The position numbers were made by a program, and so were the translations under genes. Shown in pieces: positions 31,179 to 40,042 of a stretch of 41,355 nt of DNA. How positions within the stretch are numbered: position 1 is the first letter of the stretch; each line of letters begins with the position of its first letter. The notes under the pieces were generated by a model. It was not told the DNA's origin, made no database searches, and saw only the letters and a program-made list of their open reading frames with translations. Source of the DNA: a virus; IMG/VR virus record IMGVR_UViG_3300042261_002215, positions 1-41,355 of that record, one strand, 5' to 3'.

Positions 31179-31383
31179 GAGAATTTTATTGGAATTAATT
31201 TCAAGATTAGGGTTTTGTGAAGTAATTTTAAATAGATTTAATATAAAAGAGAAGATACAGTATTATTACAATTTTACTTTTTTAATTTAAAATTGTGAAA
31301 ATAGTTTGCAAACATTCACATGAAATTTCTAAATAAAAGTGAAAAAGATAAAAATGATATATTCTAAATTAAACTTTCAGAAT

Positions 31384-31607
31384 AACACTTTCAGATTGTT
31401 GCTGAAGTCTGTGGTATTGAGACGGCACAGCTTTTGATAAAAGAACTTGGTGGGATAACATTGAGTATTCCCATGGTTAATTCTTTACGTACTTTGATAG
31501 AGAGATATGTTTCAGAAAATGCAAAAGAAATACCTATCAAGAAAATAGCCAGGGAGCTTGGAATGAATGAAAGAGCAATTTCAAATATTTTAAAGAGATT
31601 GAAATAA
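31384..31607 (+). pseudogene. 5'-truncated second copy of the Mor-like gene
   Basis: The frame reads HFQIVAEVCGIETAQLLIKE and onward to a stop at 31605-31607. It aligns with residues ~18-90 of the intact Mor-like protein at 15793, with roughly 60 of 73 residues identical by eye. An in-frame TAA (31383-31385) directly precedes the homology, and the first ~17 codons and any start are missing. The remaining protein retains a complete helix-turn-helix. It is a remnant or recombination scar marking the right edge of the cargo. Bases 31179-31383 and 31608-31762 hold nothing else recognised. Confidence 0.85.
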
Positions 31608-31762
31608 TCTTGATATTAGTAAGAGCTAATTTGTGTAATTTTGTATTTCGTTTTTTGAGAGTAGGTAAATAATTGAGTTTCAATAAAAATGTTGTGTAAA
31701 CAACTGATCTCTTAAGATTGTTTTGAAATTGATTTGAGTAAATAGTTATAAGAATAAATGAA

Positions 31763-32731
31763 ATGAATAGAGACCTTTATTTTAAATATATAGACGAAAA
31801 ACTTCATGTTTTGGCAAACAGGATTGAAACAAGAGGTAAACTTAATATTCTTGATATTCATTTACATTCAGAGAATTTTTATCTTCATTTCTTCAACATG
31901 CTTTATGGATATCAGCTTGAAAATTTAAATTCAAAATTGCAAAATGTTGAAGCAATTGATTTGATTGACCATAAAAACAAAATAATCATCCAAGTATCTG
32001 GAACATGTTCTAAACAAAAAGTTGAATCTGCTCTTGGAAAGCAAATATTAGATAATTATAGAAATTATTCTTTTAAATTTATTTCCATTGCAAAGGACAC
32101 ATCGGAATTAAGGAAGAAAACGTTTAATAATCCCTATTCATTAACGTTTACACCCAGCATAGATATTTTCGATATAGTTACTTTGTTAAAAGAAATTTTA
32201 AGCAAAAAGGCTGAAGAAATAAAAAAAATATACAATTTCATAAAAGATGAACTTGGTGGCGAAATAGATATCGTGAAGCTTGATTCAAATTTAGCATCTG
32301 TTATAAATATTCTATCAAAAGAAAAATGGGATGATGCTAATAAAAGTGAATTTGTTAATAGCTTTGAAATTGAAAGAAAAATAACCCATAATGATCTGAA
32401 AGATTCAAAAGGATTGATAGATGAATATTGTCAATTTTATGGAAGAGTTGACCAGAAATATTCTGAATTCGATGCAATGGGTACAAATAAAAGCAATTCA
32501 GTTTTAGCAACTATCAAAAGAGAATATTTAAAAATAAAGAGTTCTGGAAATGCTGATTTTGTATTTTTATCTGTCATTGAAAAAATTAAAGATAAAGTCA
32601 TAGAAAGTGCCAATTTTGTTGAACTTCCTATAGATGAAATAGAGCTATGCATCGACATTTTGGTTGTTGATGCATTCATTCGTTGTAAAATATTTGAAAA
32701 CCCTAAAGACTATAATTATGCTATTGCCTGA
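31763..32731 (+). CDS. ABC-3C system SMEK-domain protein (effector)
   Basis: This 322-residue protein opens with a SMEK domain. Its diagnostic stretch, LNILDIHLHSENFYLHFFNMLYGYQLENLN, is followed by AIDLIDHKNKIIIQVSG and then a helical region that could bind partners. SMEK proteins are effector components of ABC-three-component (ABC-3C) defence systems, together with a middle component and a DUF2326 ATPase, both directly downstream. The ID...IQV segment resembles a restriction-endonuclease-like core, suggesting a nuclease effector, but the catalytic lysine is not obvious. It overlaps the next gene by 14 bases. Confidence 0.83.
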   Translation: MNRDLYFKYIDEKLHVLANRIETRGKLNILDIHLHSENFYLHFFNMLYGYQLENLNSKLQNVEAIDLIDHKNKIIIQVSGTCSKQKVESALGKQILDNYRNYSFKFISIAKDTSELRKKTFNNPYSLTFTPSIDIFDIVTLLKEILSKKAEEIKKIYNFIKDELGGEIDIVKLDSNLASVINILSKEKWDDANKSEFVNSFEIERKITHNDLKDSKGLIDEYCQFYGRVDQKYSEFDAMGTNKSNSVLATIKREYLKIKSSGNADFVFLSVIEKIKDKVIESANFVELPIDEIELCIDILVVDAFIRCKIFENPKDYNYAIA

Positions 32732-32942
32732 TAACATACATCCAGATAAAAGCATCTATTATAATGGTGCCCTTGTATTACAAATTCTTCAAAAGAAAGA
32801 AGGATTAGATTTAGTCAACCTTTATCATGAAGTAAAGCAACAGAAAGAATTAACATTTCCTGTTTTTATTTTATGCTTGGATTGGTTGTACATTGTAAAT
32901 ATTGCTGAAGTTATAGACGGTAGGGTAGAATTATGTTCTTAA
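32718..32942 (+). CDS. ABC-3C system middle component
   Basis: This 74-residue protein (ATG at 32718, coupled to the gene before) has the pattern of ABC-3C middle-component 6 proteins: MLLPDNIHPDKSIYYNGALVL at the start and FPVFILCLDWLYIVNI in the second half, ending near RVELCS. Middle components link the ATPase to the effector. It overlaps the SMEK gene by 14 bases and the ATPase gene by 10, giving a single tightly coupled unit. A longer in-frame start at 32664 is less likely. Confidence 0.82.
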   Translation: MLLPDNIHPDKSIYYNGALVLQILQKKEGLDLVNLYHEVKQQKELTFPVFILCLDWLYIVNIAEVIDGRVELCS

Positions 32943-34639
32943 AATCGCTGAAAATAACAAAAGGAGCAATGGTTATACGGGATATTGAGTTTCGCAAAGG
33001 AATAAATTTAATCGTAGATAACAGTGCAGGTAAAATTACAGGTAATAGTGTTGGAAAAACAACTGTTCTTAAACTGATTGATTTTTGTTTTGGTGCCGAC
33101 AAAAAAAATATTTGGGAAGATCCAGAGAATAAAAAAGAAGTTTATAATCTCGTAAAAAATTATTTAATAGACAATGAGATATTAATTACCCTTACTTTGA
33201 CTGAAAATCTTGATAATGAGTTTACTAAAGAGTTAGTGATTGAGAGAAACTTTTTAAGTGCTAGAAGTAAAGTAATAAGAAAAATAAATGGAGAAAGTCT
33301 TACAGAGGATGATTTTGAGCCCAAATTAACTGAAATTCTATTTCCTGAACATTTTTCTGATAAACCTACACTGAGACAAATAATATCTCATAATATTAGA
33401 TATAATGATTTAAGTATAAATAACACACTGAAAACCCTTAATAGATATACTACTGATGCTGAATATGAAACTTTGCACTTATTCCTATTAGGATGTGAGT
33501 TTACAAATGGGGATAGCAAGCAAAAGTTGCTAGAAAAAATAAAACAAGAAAATACCTTTAAAAACAGATTGGAAAAAGTCCAAACTAAATCTGCATATGA
33601 AACAACACTGTCTTTAATCGAAAATGATATTGAGGAACTTAATAGAAGAAAATCAAATCTTAATTTGAATGAAAATTTTGAATCTGACCTTGATGCTTTA
33701 AATAAAGTGAAATATAATATCAATAAACTTAGTTCAGAAATAAGTAAATTGAATATTCGAAAAGACCTGATAAATGAAGCTGTATCAGAATTGAAAGCAT
33801 CAAGTTCAACAATAGATACTAATCAACTAAATCAAATTTACCAACAGGCTACCGATGCTTTAGGAAAGTTACAGAAGTCATTTGAAGATATGGTTGAATA
33901 TCATAATAAAATGATTTTTGAAAAGATAAAGTTTATCTCAAACGAACTCCCAACAATTATATCAAAAATTGATATAAATAATATTCAATTAACCAAACTT
34001 TTAGAAAAAGAAGAGGAGTTATCTCAGATTATATCGAAAAGTGATTCGTTTGAAGAACTTGAGATTCTTATCGGAGAATTGAACGAAAAATATAGGCTTA
34101 AAGGTGAATATGATAATATTGTTCAGCAGTTAACAGAAGTTGAAAATAACCTTGAATCATATAATGAGACTTTAAGATCAATTGATGAAGAATTATTCTC
34201 TGATGATTTTGAAGCAATTGTAAAGACTCAATTGAATAAGTTTAACAGGCATTTTTCAACAGTATCAGAGTTGTTATATAATGAAAAGTATGCTTTAAAA
34301 TACGATAAGGTTATAAATAAAATAGGACAACGACTTTATAAGTTTAGTGCATTTAATACAAATTTCAGTTCTGGAAAAAAACAAGGAGAGATTTCTTGTT
34401 TTGATATAGCGTATACTTTTTTTGCTGATGAAGAAAACATTCCTTGTATGCATTTTATCCTTAATGACAAAAAAGAATTGATGCATGATAACCAACTTGT
34501 TAAAATCGCCAATTTGGTTAACAAAAGTGAGATCCAATTTGTTGCATCAATCTTGAGAGATAAACTACCAGATGATTTAAATAAAGAAGAATTTTTTATA
34601 ATTGAACTGTCTGAAGATAGTAAATTATTTAAAATTTAA
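32933..34639 (+). CDS. ABC-3C system DUF2326 ATPase
   Basis: This 568-residue ABC/SMC-like ATPase has Walker A GNSVGKTT (residues 37-44, preceded by INLIVDNSAGK), a long coiled coil (~200-460) and a C-terminal DUF2326 part with SCFDIAYTFFADEENIPCMHFILNDKKEL. It is the sensor/motor of the ABC-3C set, expected to recognise DNA or DNA-end structures of invading phage and activate the SMEK effector. Start by ATG at 32933 overlapping the middle component. The family is found in prophages and other mobile elements. Confidence 0.86.
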   Translation: MFLKSLKITKGAMVIRDIEFRKGINLIVDNSAGKITGNSVGKTTVLKLIDFCFGADKKNIWEDPENKKEVYNLVKNYLIDNEILITLTLTENLDNEFTKELVIERNFLSARSKVIRKINGESLTEDDFEPKLTEILFPEHFSDKPTLRQIISHNIRYNDLSINNTLKTLNRYTTDAEYETLHLFLLGCEFTNGDSKQKLLEKIKQENTFKNRLEKVQTKSAYETTLSLIENDIEELNRRKSNLNLNENFESDLDALNKVKYNINKLSSEISKLNIRKDLINEAVSELKASSSTIDTNQLNQIYQQATDALGKLQKSFEDMVEYHNKMIFEKIKFISNELPTIISKIDINNIQLTKLLEKEEELSQIISKSDSFEELEILIGELNEKYRLKGEYDNIVQQLTEVENNLESYNETLRSIDEELFSDDFEAIVKTQLNKFNRHFSTVSELLYNEKYALKYDKVINKIGQRLYKFSAFNTNFSSGKKQGEISCFDIAYTFFADEENIPCMHFILNDKKELMHDNQLVKIANLVNKSEIQFVASILRDKLPDDLNKEEFFIIELSEDSKLFKI

Positions 34640-34932
34640 GAGTTAGAATAGATCGGTTTATAATAAAGTTGGTGATATTTAATCTTATCGCGCTTAAATT
34701 TATACTATATATTGAATTTTAAATAAAAAAATTTATAGTATCTTCCTAATCTTCCTCCGTCAAGTAATAAAAGGTCTAGTTGGTATCTGAATAACGAGTT
34801 TCTGCTCTTTTTTTATCTTTACATGAGCTTTTCTATTTGATTAAACAAATCGTTAGTAATTTTGAATAATAAATTTGCAACGGAACACGAAATGAATTAA
34901 AAAGTTATTCAAATAATATTTAAAGGTAAGTT
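34640..34932. promoter_or_regulatory. Intergenic region with a possible TAnnTTTG promoter
   Basis: These 293 bases contain no convincing gene. TAATTTTG at 34857-34864 fits TAnnTTTG, and TTTG at 34836-34839 lies 17 bases upstream, slightly short of the normal spacing; together they could drive the HTH gene at 34933. Nothing else is recognised. Confidence 0.35.
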
Positions 34933-35280
34933 ATGGAAACAATGGATTTATTTTCTTTAGAAGAAATCAAGGATATCATTCGTAATGAGGTTCAAAAGGT
35001 AATTAAAGAAAATCTCAGAAAACCATTTTTAACAATTGAAGAAACTTGTCTGTACTTAGGTATTAGTAGAAGTACCTTATATATGTGGAATGGTAAAAAC
35101 AAAATTCCCTATTATAAGCCAGAAGGGAAAAATATTTTTTATAAATTGGAAGATCTCGATGCTTTTATTTTAAATCCCAAAAATAGAATAAAATCACACA
35201 AAGAGATTGAATCAGAAGTTAGAACAAAGATAGTACTACAAAGGATGAGTCCAAAGAAATCAAAGTTCAAATTATTGTAG
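34933..35280 (+). CDS. Excisionase-like helix-turn-helix protein, second copy
   Basis: This 115-residue protein has a helical N-terminus (residues 1-35) and an HTH_17/excisionase domain: FLTIEETCLYLGISRSTLYMW followed by KIPYYKPEGKNIFYKLEDLDAFI. The C-terminus (HKEIESEVRTKIVLQRMSPKK) parallels that of the HTH protein at 4973, so they are probably paralogues. Its 3' end overlaps the opposing gpG-like gene by 9 bases. It could be an excisionase or a regulator; its place in the cargo/defence region and separate promoter suggest independent control. Confidence 0.75.
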   Translation: METMDLFSLEEIKDIIRNEVQKVIKENLRKPFLTIEETCLYLGISRSTLYMWNGKNKIPYYKPEGKNIFYKLEDLDAFILNPKNRIKSHKEIESEVRTKIVLQRMSPKKSKFKLL

Positions 35281-35847
35281 CAATATAAAGAGAATTTCTT
35301 CTAAATTCTCTTCGGTCAAGGTTATGTATGGACGAGCTGGAATCTGTAATACAGGTCTCAGCTCTTTCTTTTTTGTAAGTGCCAGAGCTTTCCAACTTTC
35401 AAAACCTGTTTCATAAAATTTAGCCCAGAAGAATTTTCTCATTCTTGAAGTAATCGGAATTTTTGGCTTTACGGTACCTCCAAATTGATGAATAGCAGCA
35501 TAAGGAGAATTTGCTGAAATTACTACAGATGATTTGCCTTGTGGTCTTACTTCAATTGTTGACATCAGACCTTTACTTCGATTCAAGGTTGGTTCTAATT
35601 CCCAACCCAACCTTTGATATTTTTCTTTAGTAGATGAAGCAAGAGCTTTCCATTTCTGTGAACCGCCGGAAAAAATTGTTATGTCTGCTTCATTGCCATC
35701 CCAACGACCTCTTTCATCAAAATTTGCTGTAATTGCTCTGTCAATCAGTGCAGAAACCATTTCAAGTACCGGTGTAAGGTCATCATATTGACTTTTTAGA
35801 TTTCTGAAAACACTGTTTAATTGTGATATTATCTGTTCGTTTATCAT
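35272..35847 (-). CDS. Phage virion morphogenesis protein (Mu gpG-like)
   Basis: This 191-residue protein matches the phage virion morphogenesis family. Visible features are the early DERGRWDGN segment, KWKALASSTKEKYQRLG, SKGLMSTIEVRP, SPYAAIHQFGGTVKPKIP and the C-terminal PARPYITLTEENLEEI. The HQFGG and IPARPY stretches are characteristic of the family. In Mu, gpG acts in head and tail assembly and follows gpF, the same order as here (4-base overlap). It is the last gene of the minus-strand late block; the capsid and tail genes do not follow it in this window. Confidence 0.87.
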   Translation of the reverse strand: MINEQIISQLNSVFRNLKSQYDDLTPVLEMVSALIDRAITANFDERGRWDGNEADITIFSGGSQKWKALASSTKEKYQRLGWELEPTLNRSKGLMSTIEVRPQGKSSVVISANSPYAAIHQFGGTVKPKIPITSRMRKFFWAKFYETGFESWKALALTKKKELRPVLQIPARPYITLTEENLEEILFILLQ

Positions 35848-36593
35848 TGTTTTAGCATTTCCTCCAAGGCTTTTCTTATTCCATCAACATAGTTATTGAC
35901 TATAGGCTCCCATGCTTTCAAAGGAGTTAATTGAAAATCAGTACTCTTCTCCAAATCAGGTAAATATTTATGTCCTTCTTCGAGCTTGGAATCATCTTTT
36001 ATTGGCACAACTGAACATTTGCAACCGAATCCCGAAGGAGGATAAATCTTTTTCCAAATAGGATCGTCATGCCTGAACACTTTCCCGTTTAATAAACTGT
36101 GGTCATGTCTTTTAGTCGGTCTTTCAATCTGGGTGTATTTCCAGTATGGATATAAATTTGAAATAAGTTTCTGTTGCTTGAATTTTCCTTGAGAATATGA
36201 CATCTGCATATTTGTATCATAAACTACTTTTAACCTTGATGGAGCGATACCTGTCCATCCGGATTCTGTTAGTCTTTTCAGAAGTTTTTCTCTAAATTCT
36301 GATAAGCTCCAACCTTCAGTTTTAGCTTGTTCAATATAGTCATAAATGAGTTGAAGTATATCTGCATTCATAACTTTTGCAACTGTAAAAGCCTTGTTGT
36401 GAGCTTCAGCATCCAATTCATCCCAATCAGTTGATACTTTCAAGTTCTTTCCTCTTTGCTTTAGCCACTCAATAGCTCTTTCTGGAGAAAGTTTGAAAGC
36501 AGTCTGTAAAGGATCTTCAAAGCTAAAAATTTTTAGTTTAGGTATTGAACCTGTATTCTTGTAAAAATCTACTATGTATTTATCTTTTTCCAC
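35844..36593 (-). CDS. Phage head morphogenesis protein (Mu gpF-like)
   Basis: This 249-residue minor head protein is of the Mu gpF / SPP1 gp7 type. The family hallmark is in the C-terminal half: SRLKVVYDTNMQMSYSQGKF, then WKYTQIERPTKRHDHSLLNGKVF and PPSGFGCKCSVVPI with the paired cysteines. It helps build the prohead. It overlaps the portal gene by 14 bases and the gpG-like gene by 4. The N-terminus (FSFEDPLQTAF...ERAIEWLKQRGK) fits the gpF helical region. Confidence 0.9.
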   Translation of the reverse strand: MEKDKYIVDFYKNTGSIPKLKIFSFEDPLQTAFKLSPERAIEWLKQRGKNLKVSTDWDELDAEAHNKAFTVAKVMNADILQLIYDYIEQAKTEGWSLSEFREKLLKRLTESGWTGIAPSRLKVVYDTNMQMSYSQGKFKQQKLISNLYPYWKYTQIERPTKRHDHSLLNGKVFRHDDPIWKKIYPPSGFGCKCSVVPIKDDSKLEEGHKYLPDLEKSTDFQLTPLKAWEPIVNNYVDGIRKALEEMLKQ

Positions 36594-38052
36594 TTATGAA
36601 ACCACTCCCTGTAGCTATTAGAATACCTTTCGCCAAGAAGTCTTCAAGTTCGCTTGTTTCCAAATCCGGAAACATTTCAACAATTTTGTCCTGAATCTCA
36701 TTATAGGAAGTACCATGTTCAATCATATCAAGGACAGGTTTCAACACTGCTTGAGTTAGTTCATCAAACTGTGAAATGTCATAAGGTGATTTTTGAGTTG
36801 TAATACCATTTTCGCTGAATGGCGAAATTGGTTGCGTGGCAGATGCAATCTCAATTTCATCATCTTTAAAACCATAATTTCTTTTGAAGTATTCTTTGGT
36901 AAATTTTATTTGATTTGTTGATGCAAGAGCTTGGTCACGTTGTGCCAAAGTCATATCTACGTCCTGTTCTTCAAACAACACAAATTTTGGCATTTCCGTA
37001 ACAGTTTCAAAGTTAAAATCAATTATCCACTCTATAAGTTTGTTTAACCAGTATTCTACAAGCTGTTTATCCGAATCTACTACATCCTTGCGTACCTGCA
37101 AGTGAGTTTGGGACATGGCATAAGAACCTGTGTCGCCTTGTTCTGTTGTTAGAGTTTGAGAAAGGATTGCTTTGGAAATTTCTGCATTACAGAAATGAAG
37201 CAAGTTTTTGTAGATGTCTGCTGAACTTCCTTTTGCCGATTCTAAGATGTCAATATTTACTTCTTCTTCTGTAACAGCTATACCATCCTGTTGCAGTTTC
37301 TCAAGAACATTGAACAGTTCAAAAGCTTCTTCCTGACCTTTACCCAAAGCAATTTTGCCATGAAGAAAAGGCATACCATATTTTTGTGTATAGATTGACC
37401 AGAGTTTCATTCCACCTTTTTTGAATACAACCGGATAATAACATTTAGCAAGAACTGATTCTCCGTAAGGATTGTCATAAGTTGCATTATTTTGAACAAC
37501 AAGGAATTTTTTATTCGGTAATAGAAAACCATTGGCTTTGAACCTGTCCCTGAATCGAAGCATATTATTTCCATCAAATTCAAACCACCAGGAAGGTTTA
37601 CCTTTAATATCTTTTGGTAAGATAAAACCATCTCTTTCTCCCCAATAAATTTCCAAGGGTTTAAATCCATATAAAGGTGCATCGAGTAAATCACTGATTA
37701 TCTGTCTCATATTTAAATCATTGAATATTTCTTCAATAAATAGAGCTTCATTTGATTTCTGACCACCTCTGTTTATTTCCCATTCAAGAGACATCACACC
37801 TGCTTTCCTGGATTGAACACAACTTGAAACATGGGCATCATATAGGAAATTTCTATAAGTCTCAAGTGTTTCATTATTTTTCTGTAAAACCACATCAGGA
37901 TTAGGAAGCAACTCATTCATTGAGCTAAAAAGAAAAGCCTGTCTTGTGGCTATAACTCCAAGAGGATAAGGTCTCGATTGCTGATTTACATTTTGAACTT
38001 GTCTATCCTGACTATCGCTAAAAAGATTCTTTATATTTTTTATGAAACCCAT
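36580..38052 (-). CDS. Portal protein, DUF935 (Mu gp29-like)
   Basis: This 490-residue protein belongs to the DUF935 portal family. Visible marks are VQSRKAGVMSLEWEI, FGFKPLEIYWG-like YGFKPLEIYWG, NPYGESVLAKCYYPVVFKKGG, a stem region around GMPFLHGKI, and LSQTLTTEQGDTGSYAMSQTH. The portal is the DNA-entry ring of the head. It lies 9 bases downstream of the terminase large subunit and overlaps the gpF-like gene by 14, as in Mu-type head operons. Together with gpF and gpG it defines a Mu-like head module carried by a phage that integrates with a tyrosine integrase. Confidence 0.92.
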   Translation of the reverse strand: MGFIKNIKNLFSDSQDRQVQNVNQQSRPYPLGVIATRQAFLFSSMNELLPNPDVVLQKNNETLETYRNFLYDAHVSSCVQSRKAGVMSLEWEINRGGQKSNEALFIEEIFNDLNMRQIISDLLDAPLYGFKPLEIYWGERDGFILPKDIKGKPSWWFEFDGNNMLRFRDRFKANGFLLPNKKFLVVQNNATYDNPYGESVLAKCYYPVVFKKGGMKLWSIYTQKYGMPFLHGKIALGKGQEEAFELFNVLEKLQQDGIAVTEEEVNIDILESAKGSSADIYKNLLHFCNAEISKAILSQTLTTEQGDTGSYAMSQTHLQVRKDVVDSDKQLVEYWLNKLIEWIIDFNFETVTEMPKFVLFEEQDVDMTLAQRDQALASTNQIKFTKEYFKRNYGFKDDEIEIASATQPISPFSENGITTQKSPYDISQFDELTQAVLKPVLDMIEHGTSYNEIQDKIVEMFPDLETSELEDFLAKGILIATGSGFISGKR

Positions 38053-38061
38053 AAATATTCT

Positions 38062-39492
38062 CTAATAAGTGGTGAAATAATTTTCCTTTTTTCTATCGTA
38101 TTTGGTAAGCAGACCAAGATTCTTACCTGAGGAACTACGTTTTCTCAAATAATCGAGAGCTTGAGTAATGCTGTCAACAATATCATCGTGGTTTCCATAA
38201 GGAAATTCAGAACATTCATTGATAATATCAGCAAGAAATTGAGCATCTTTTGGAATAAATACTTTACCTGCTTCGAGTAGTGGCGTTATCAAATGAGCTC
38301 TTGTAACCTTGTCTTTTATAGCAGGAATAGCTTTAATAGGAATCTTGGTTTCCCTTTGCAAAACCTGAATTAGACTTTGACCACTTGCGGCATCCTCGAT
38401 AAGAACTACATTGGGTTTGTGTTTATGATACTGCATGATAACCTGTCTTTGTAGGTCTGGGAATAAAACCTTAGCTCTCCAATAATCAATTAAGAAATAA
38501 CCTTTGTCGGTCAAGAGCCAGGTAGTACAAACAGAGTAATCGTTTTGCTGTTTTTCTTTGAATGCTGTATCCCAAGACTGAATAAGAATAGAACCATTAG
38601 GAGCTTCTTCATATTCTTTCCACCATTCAGTTTTGAAGATTTGATATTCAGTTGCTATCGGTTGTTGTTGATATAATGCAGAAAACCAATAAGAACCGAT
38701 TTGATTTTTAATATTCTGGAGCTTTTCTTCCGGATACCTTAATTTCCAAAGCGGTTCTCCTTCTTCTCTTCCAAGCATATCATTTTCTTTGGCTATTGCA
38801 GGAAAGCTTAGAACTTCCCATTTATCATCAGAATTAGTATCATTGACAAGTCTTCCAGCAAGATCGTCAAAATGCCATCTGGTCATGATAACAATAATTG
38901 CTCCATCAGGTTCAAGTCTTGTATATGCAGTTGCTCTGAACCAGTCATAAGTTTTGTCCCTGTATGTTTTACTGTTAGCTTGTTCATCATTTTTTACAGG
39001 GTCATCAATTATCAAAACATTTGCTCCCTTACCTGTTATAGCTCCACCAACACCTGTGGCATTCAAACCTCCTTCATGCCCCAAAACATCCCAACGGTAA
39101 GCAGAATTAGATAATCTATTTAATTTTATTCCAAATAAATCATCTCCATGCTCTTCCAAAAGTTCTTTGGTCTTTCGTCCCCACGAGGCTGCAAAACCAG
39201 CTTCATAAGAAACAAGTATAATTCTCCTGTCCGGATAAGTTCCAAGATACCATGCAGGAAAATATCTTGAAATTAATTCAGATTTTCCATGTCTGGGCGG
39301 CATGTTGACGATTAATCTCTTTGTTCTTCCTCCTGCAACATCGAGCAGTTTTTTATTCAATATGTTAATGTGAGGTGCTATCTGATACCTCCCTTTCGAC
39401 AGATACATCGCCATTGTAGCCGGACTTGCCGTTTTGAGCATCTCCCACGGCAGAGAGGAATTTAAGTAAAGCTTCTGCTGATTCTTCGTCAT
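38062..39492 (-). CDS. terL: Terminase large subunit
   Basis: This 476-residue packaging motor has an ATPase domain with Walker A PPRHGKSE (K70), a Walker B VLIIDDP near residue 167, a coupling TRWHFDD motif, and a C-terminal RNase H-like nuclease with acidic residues in SWDTAF, VLIEDAASG and HDDIVDS. It cuts concatemers and pumps DNA into the head through the portal encoded downstream. Its N-terminus overlaps the small-subunit gene by 128 bases; the overlap part (ATMAMYLSKGRYQIAPHINILNK) looks genuine by family pattern. Confidence 0.95.
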   Translation of the reverse strand: MTKNQQKLYLNSSLPWEMLKTASPATMAMYLSKGRYQIAPHINILNKKLLDVAGGRTKRLIVNMPPRHGKSELISRYFPAWYLGTYPDRRIILVSYEAGFAASWGRKTKELLEEHGDDLFGIKLNRLSNSAYRWDVLGHEGGLNATGVGGAITGKGANVLIIDDPVKNDEQANSKTYRDKTYDWFRATAYTRLEPDGAIIVIMTRWHFDDLAGRLVNDTNSDDKWEVLSFPAIAKENDMLGREEGEPLWKLRYPEEKLQNIKNQIGSYWFSALYQQQPIATEYQIFKTEWWKEYEEAPNGSILIQSWDTAFKEKQQNDYSVCTTWLLTDKGYFLIDYWRAKVLFPDLQRQVIMQYHKHKPNVVLIEDAASGQSLIQVLQRETKIPIKAIPAIKDKVTRAHLITPLLEAGKVFIPKDAQFLADIINECSEFPYGNHDDIVDSITQALDYLRKRSSSGKNLGLLTKYDRKKENYFTTY

Positions 39493-40042
39493 TTGCTACA
39501 ATCTCCCCGAATTTATCCTTTTGCGGTTGTAAAAGAATTGTGTTTTCATTTCTTCCTATCTCTGTTGGTACTCCCCGGGCAATTCTTTCGATATTTACAA
39601 GATTTCCATAACTTCTGCTAACCTGAATAATCAAATCAATAAGCTCTACAGTTGTAAGCTTATTCAAATCTTCAATGGCAGGCATCTTGTTATCTTTATC
39701 TTTTTTCAACCTTTCAGAAAAGGCTGTAACAGGCAGAAAGACAATTCTTTGAAAAGTCTCCGCCTGTTGTGCCTGCCTTTCATTCATTTTCTGAATACTT
39801 TCCTGTTGCTTAATCCTGTTCTTTCTGTCTTCGTCATCATCAAAAGCTCTTACTCTAACTTGCCAGTTATTTTTTCTTGACCAGACTGCAAATTGAGTTT
39901 TACTTTTTTTCCCAAGTCTGTCCAGAAGAGCGCTGAAACTTCTGTTTTGACGAAGATCACGATATACACAGAAAGCTTTAAAGGCTTTATCGGTTTCCCT
40001 AGGAAGTCTTTCCCAGGGTAGATTTGCCCACTGTTCCGACAT
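39365..40042 (-). CDS. Probable terminase small subunit
   Basis: This 225-residue protein is directly upstream of terL. Its N-terminus (PRETDKAFKAFCVYRDL, then SKTQFAVWSRKNNWQVRVRAFDDDED) has the HTH-plus-WxxRxxAxD pattern of phage terminase small subunits, followed by a long helical segment. It would bind the packaging site and hand DNA to TerL. The last ~40 codons overlap terL in another frame. Its ATG overlaps the ParB-like gene's stop by one base. Confidence 0.8.
   Translation of the reverse strand: MSEQWANLPWERLPRETDKAFKAFCVYRDLRQNRSFSALLDRLGKKSKTQFAVWSRKNNWQVRVRAFDDDEDRKNRIKQQESIQKMNERQAQQAETFQRIVFLPVTAFSERLKKDKDNKMPAIEDLNKLTTVELIDLIIQVSRSYGNLVNIERIARGVPTEIGRNENTILLQPQKDKFGEIVANDEESAEALLKFLSAVGDAQNGKSGYNGDVSVEREVSDSTSH

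Noticed and set aside
35272-38052. Possibility that this is a transposable Mu-like phage
   Set aside because: Only the head genes are Mu-like. There is no MuA/MuB transposase in the window, and a tyrosine integrase next to a tRNA end explains integration.
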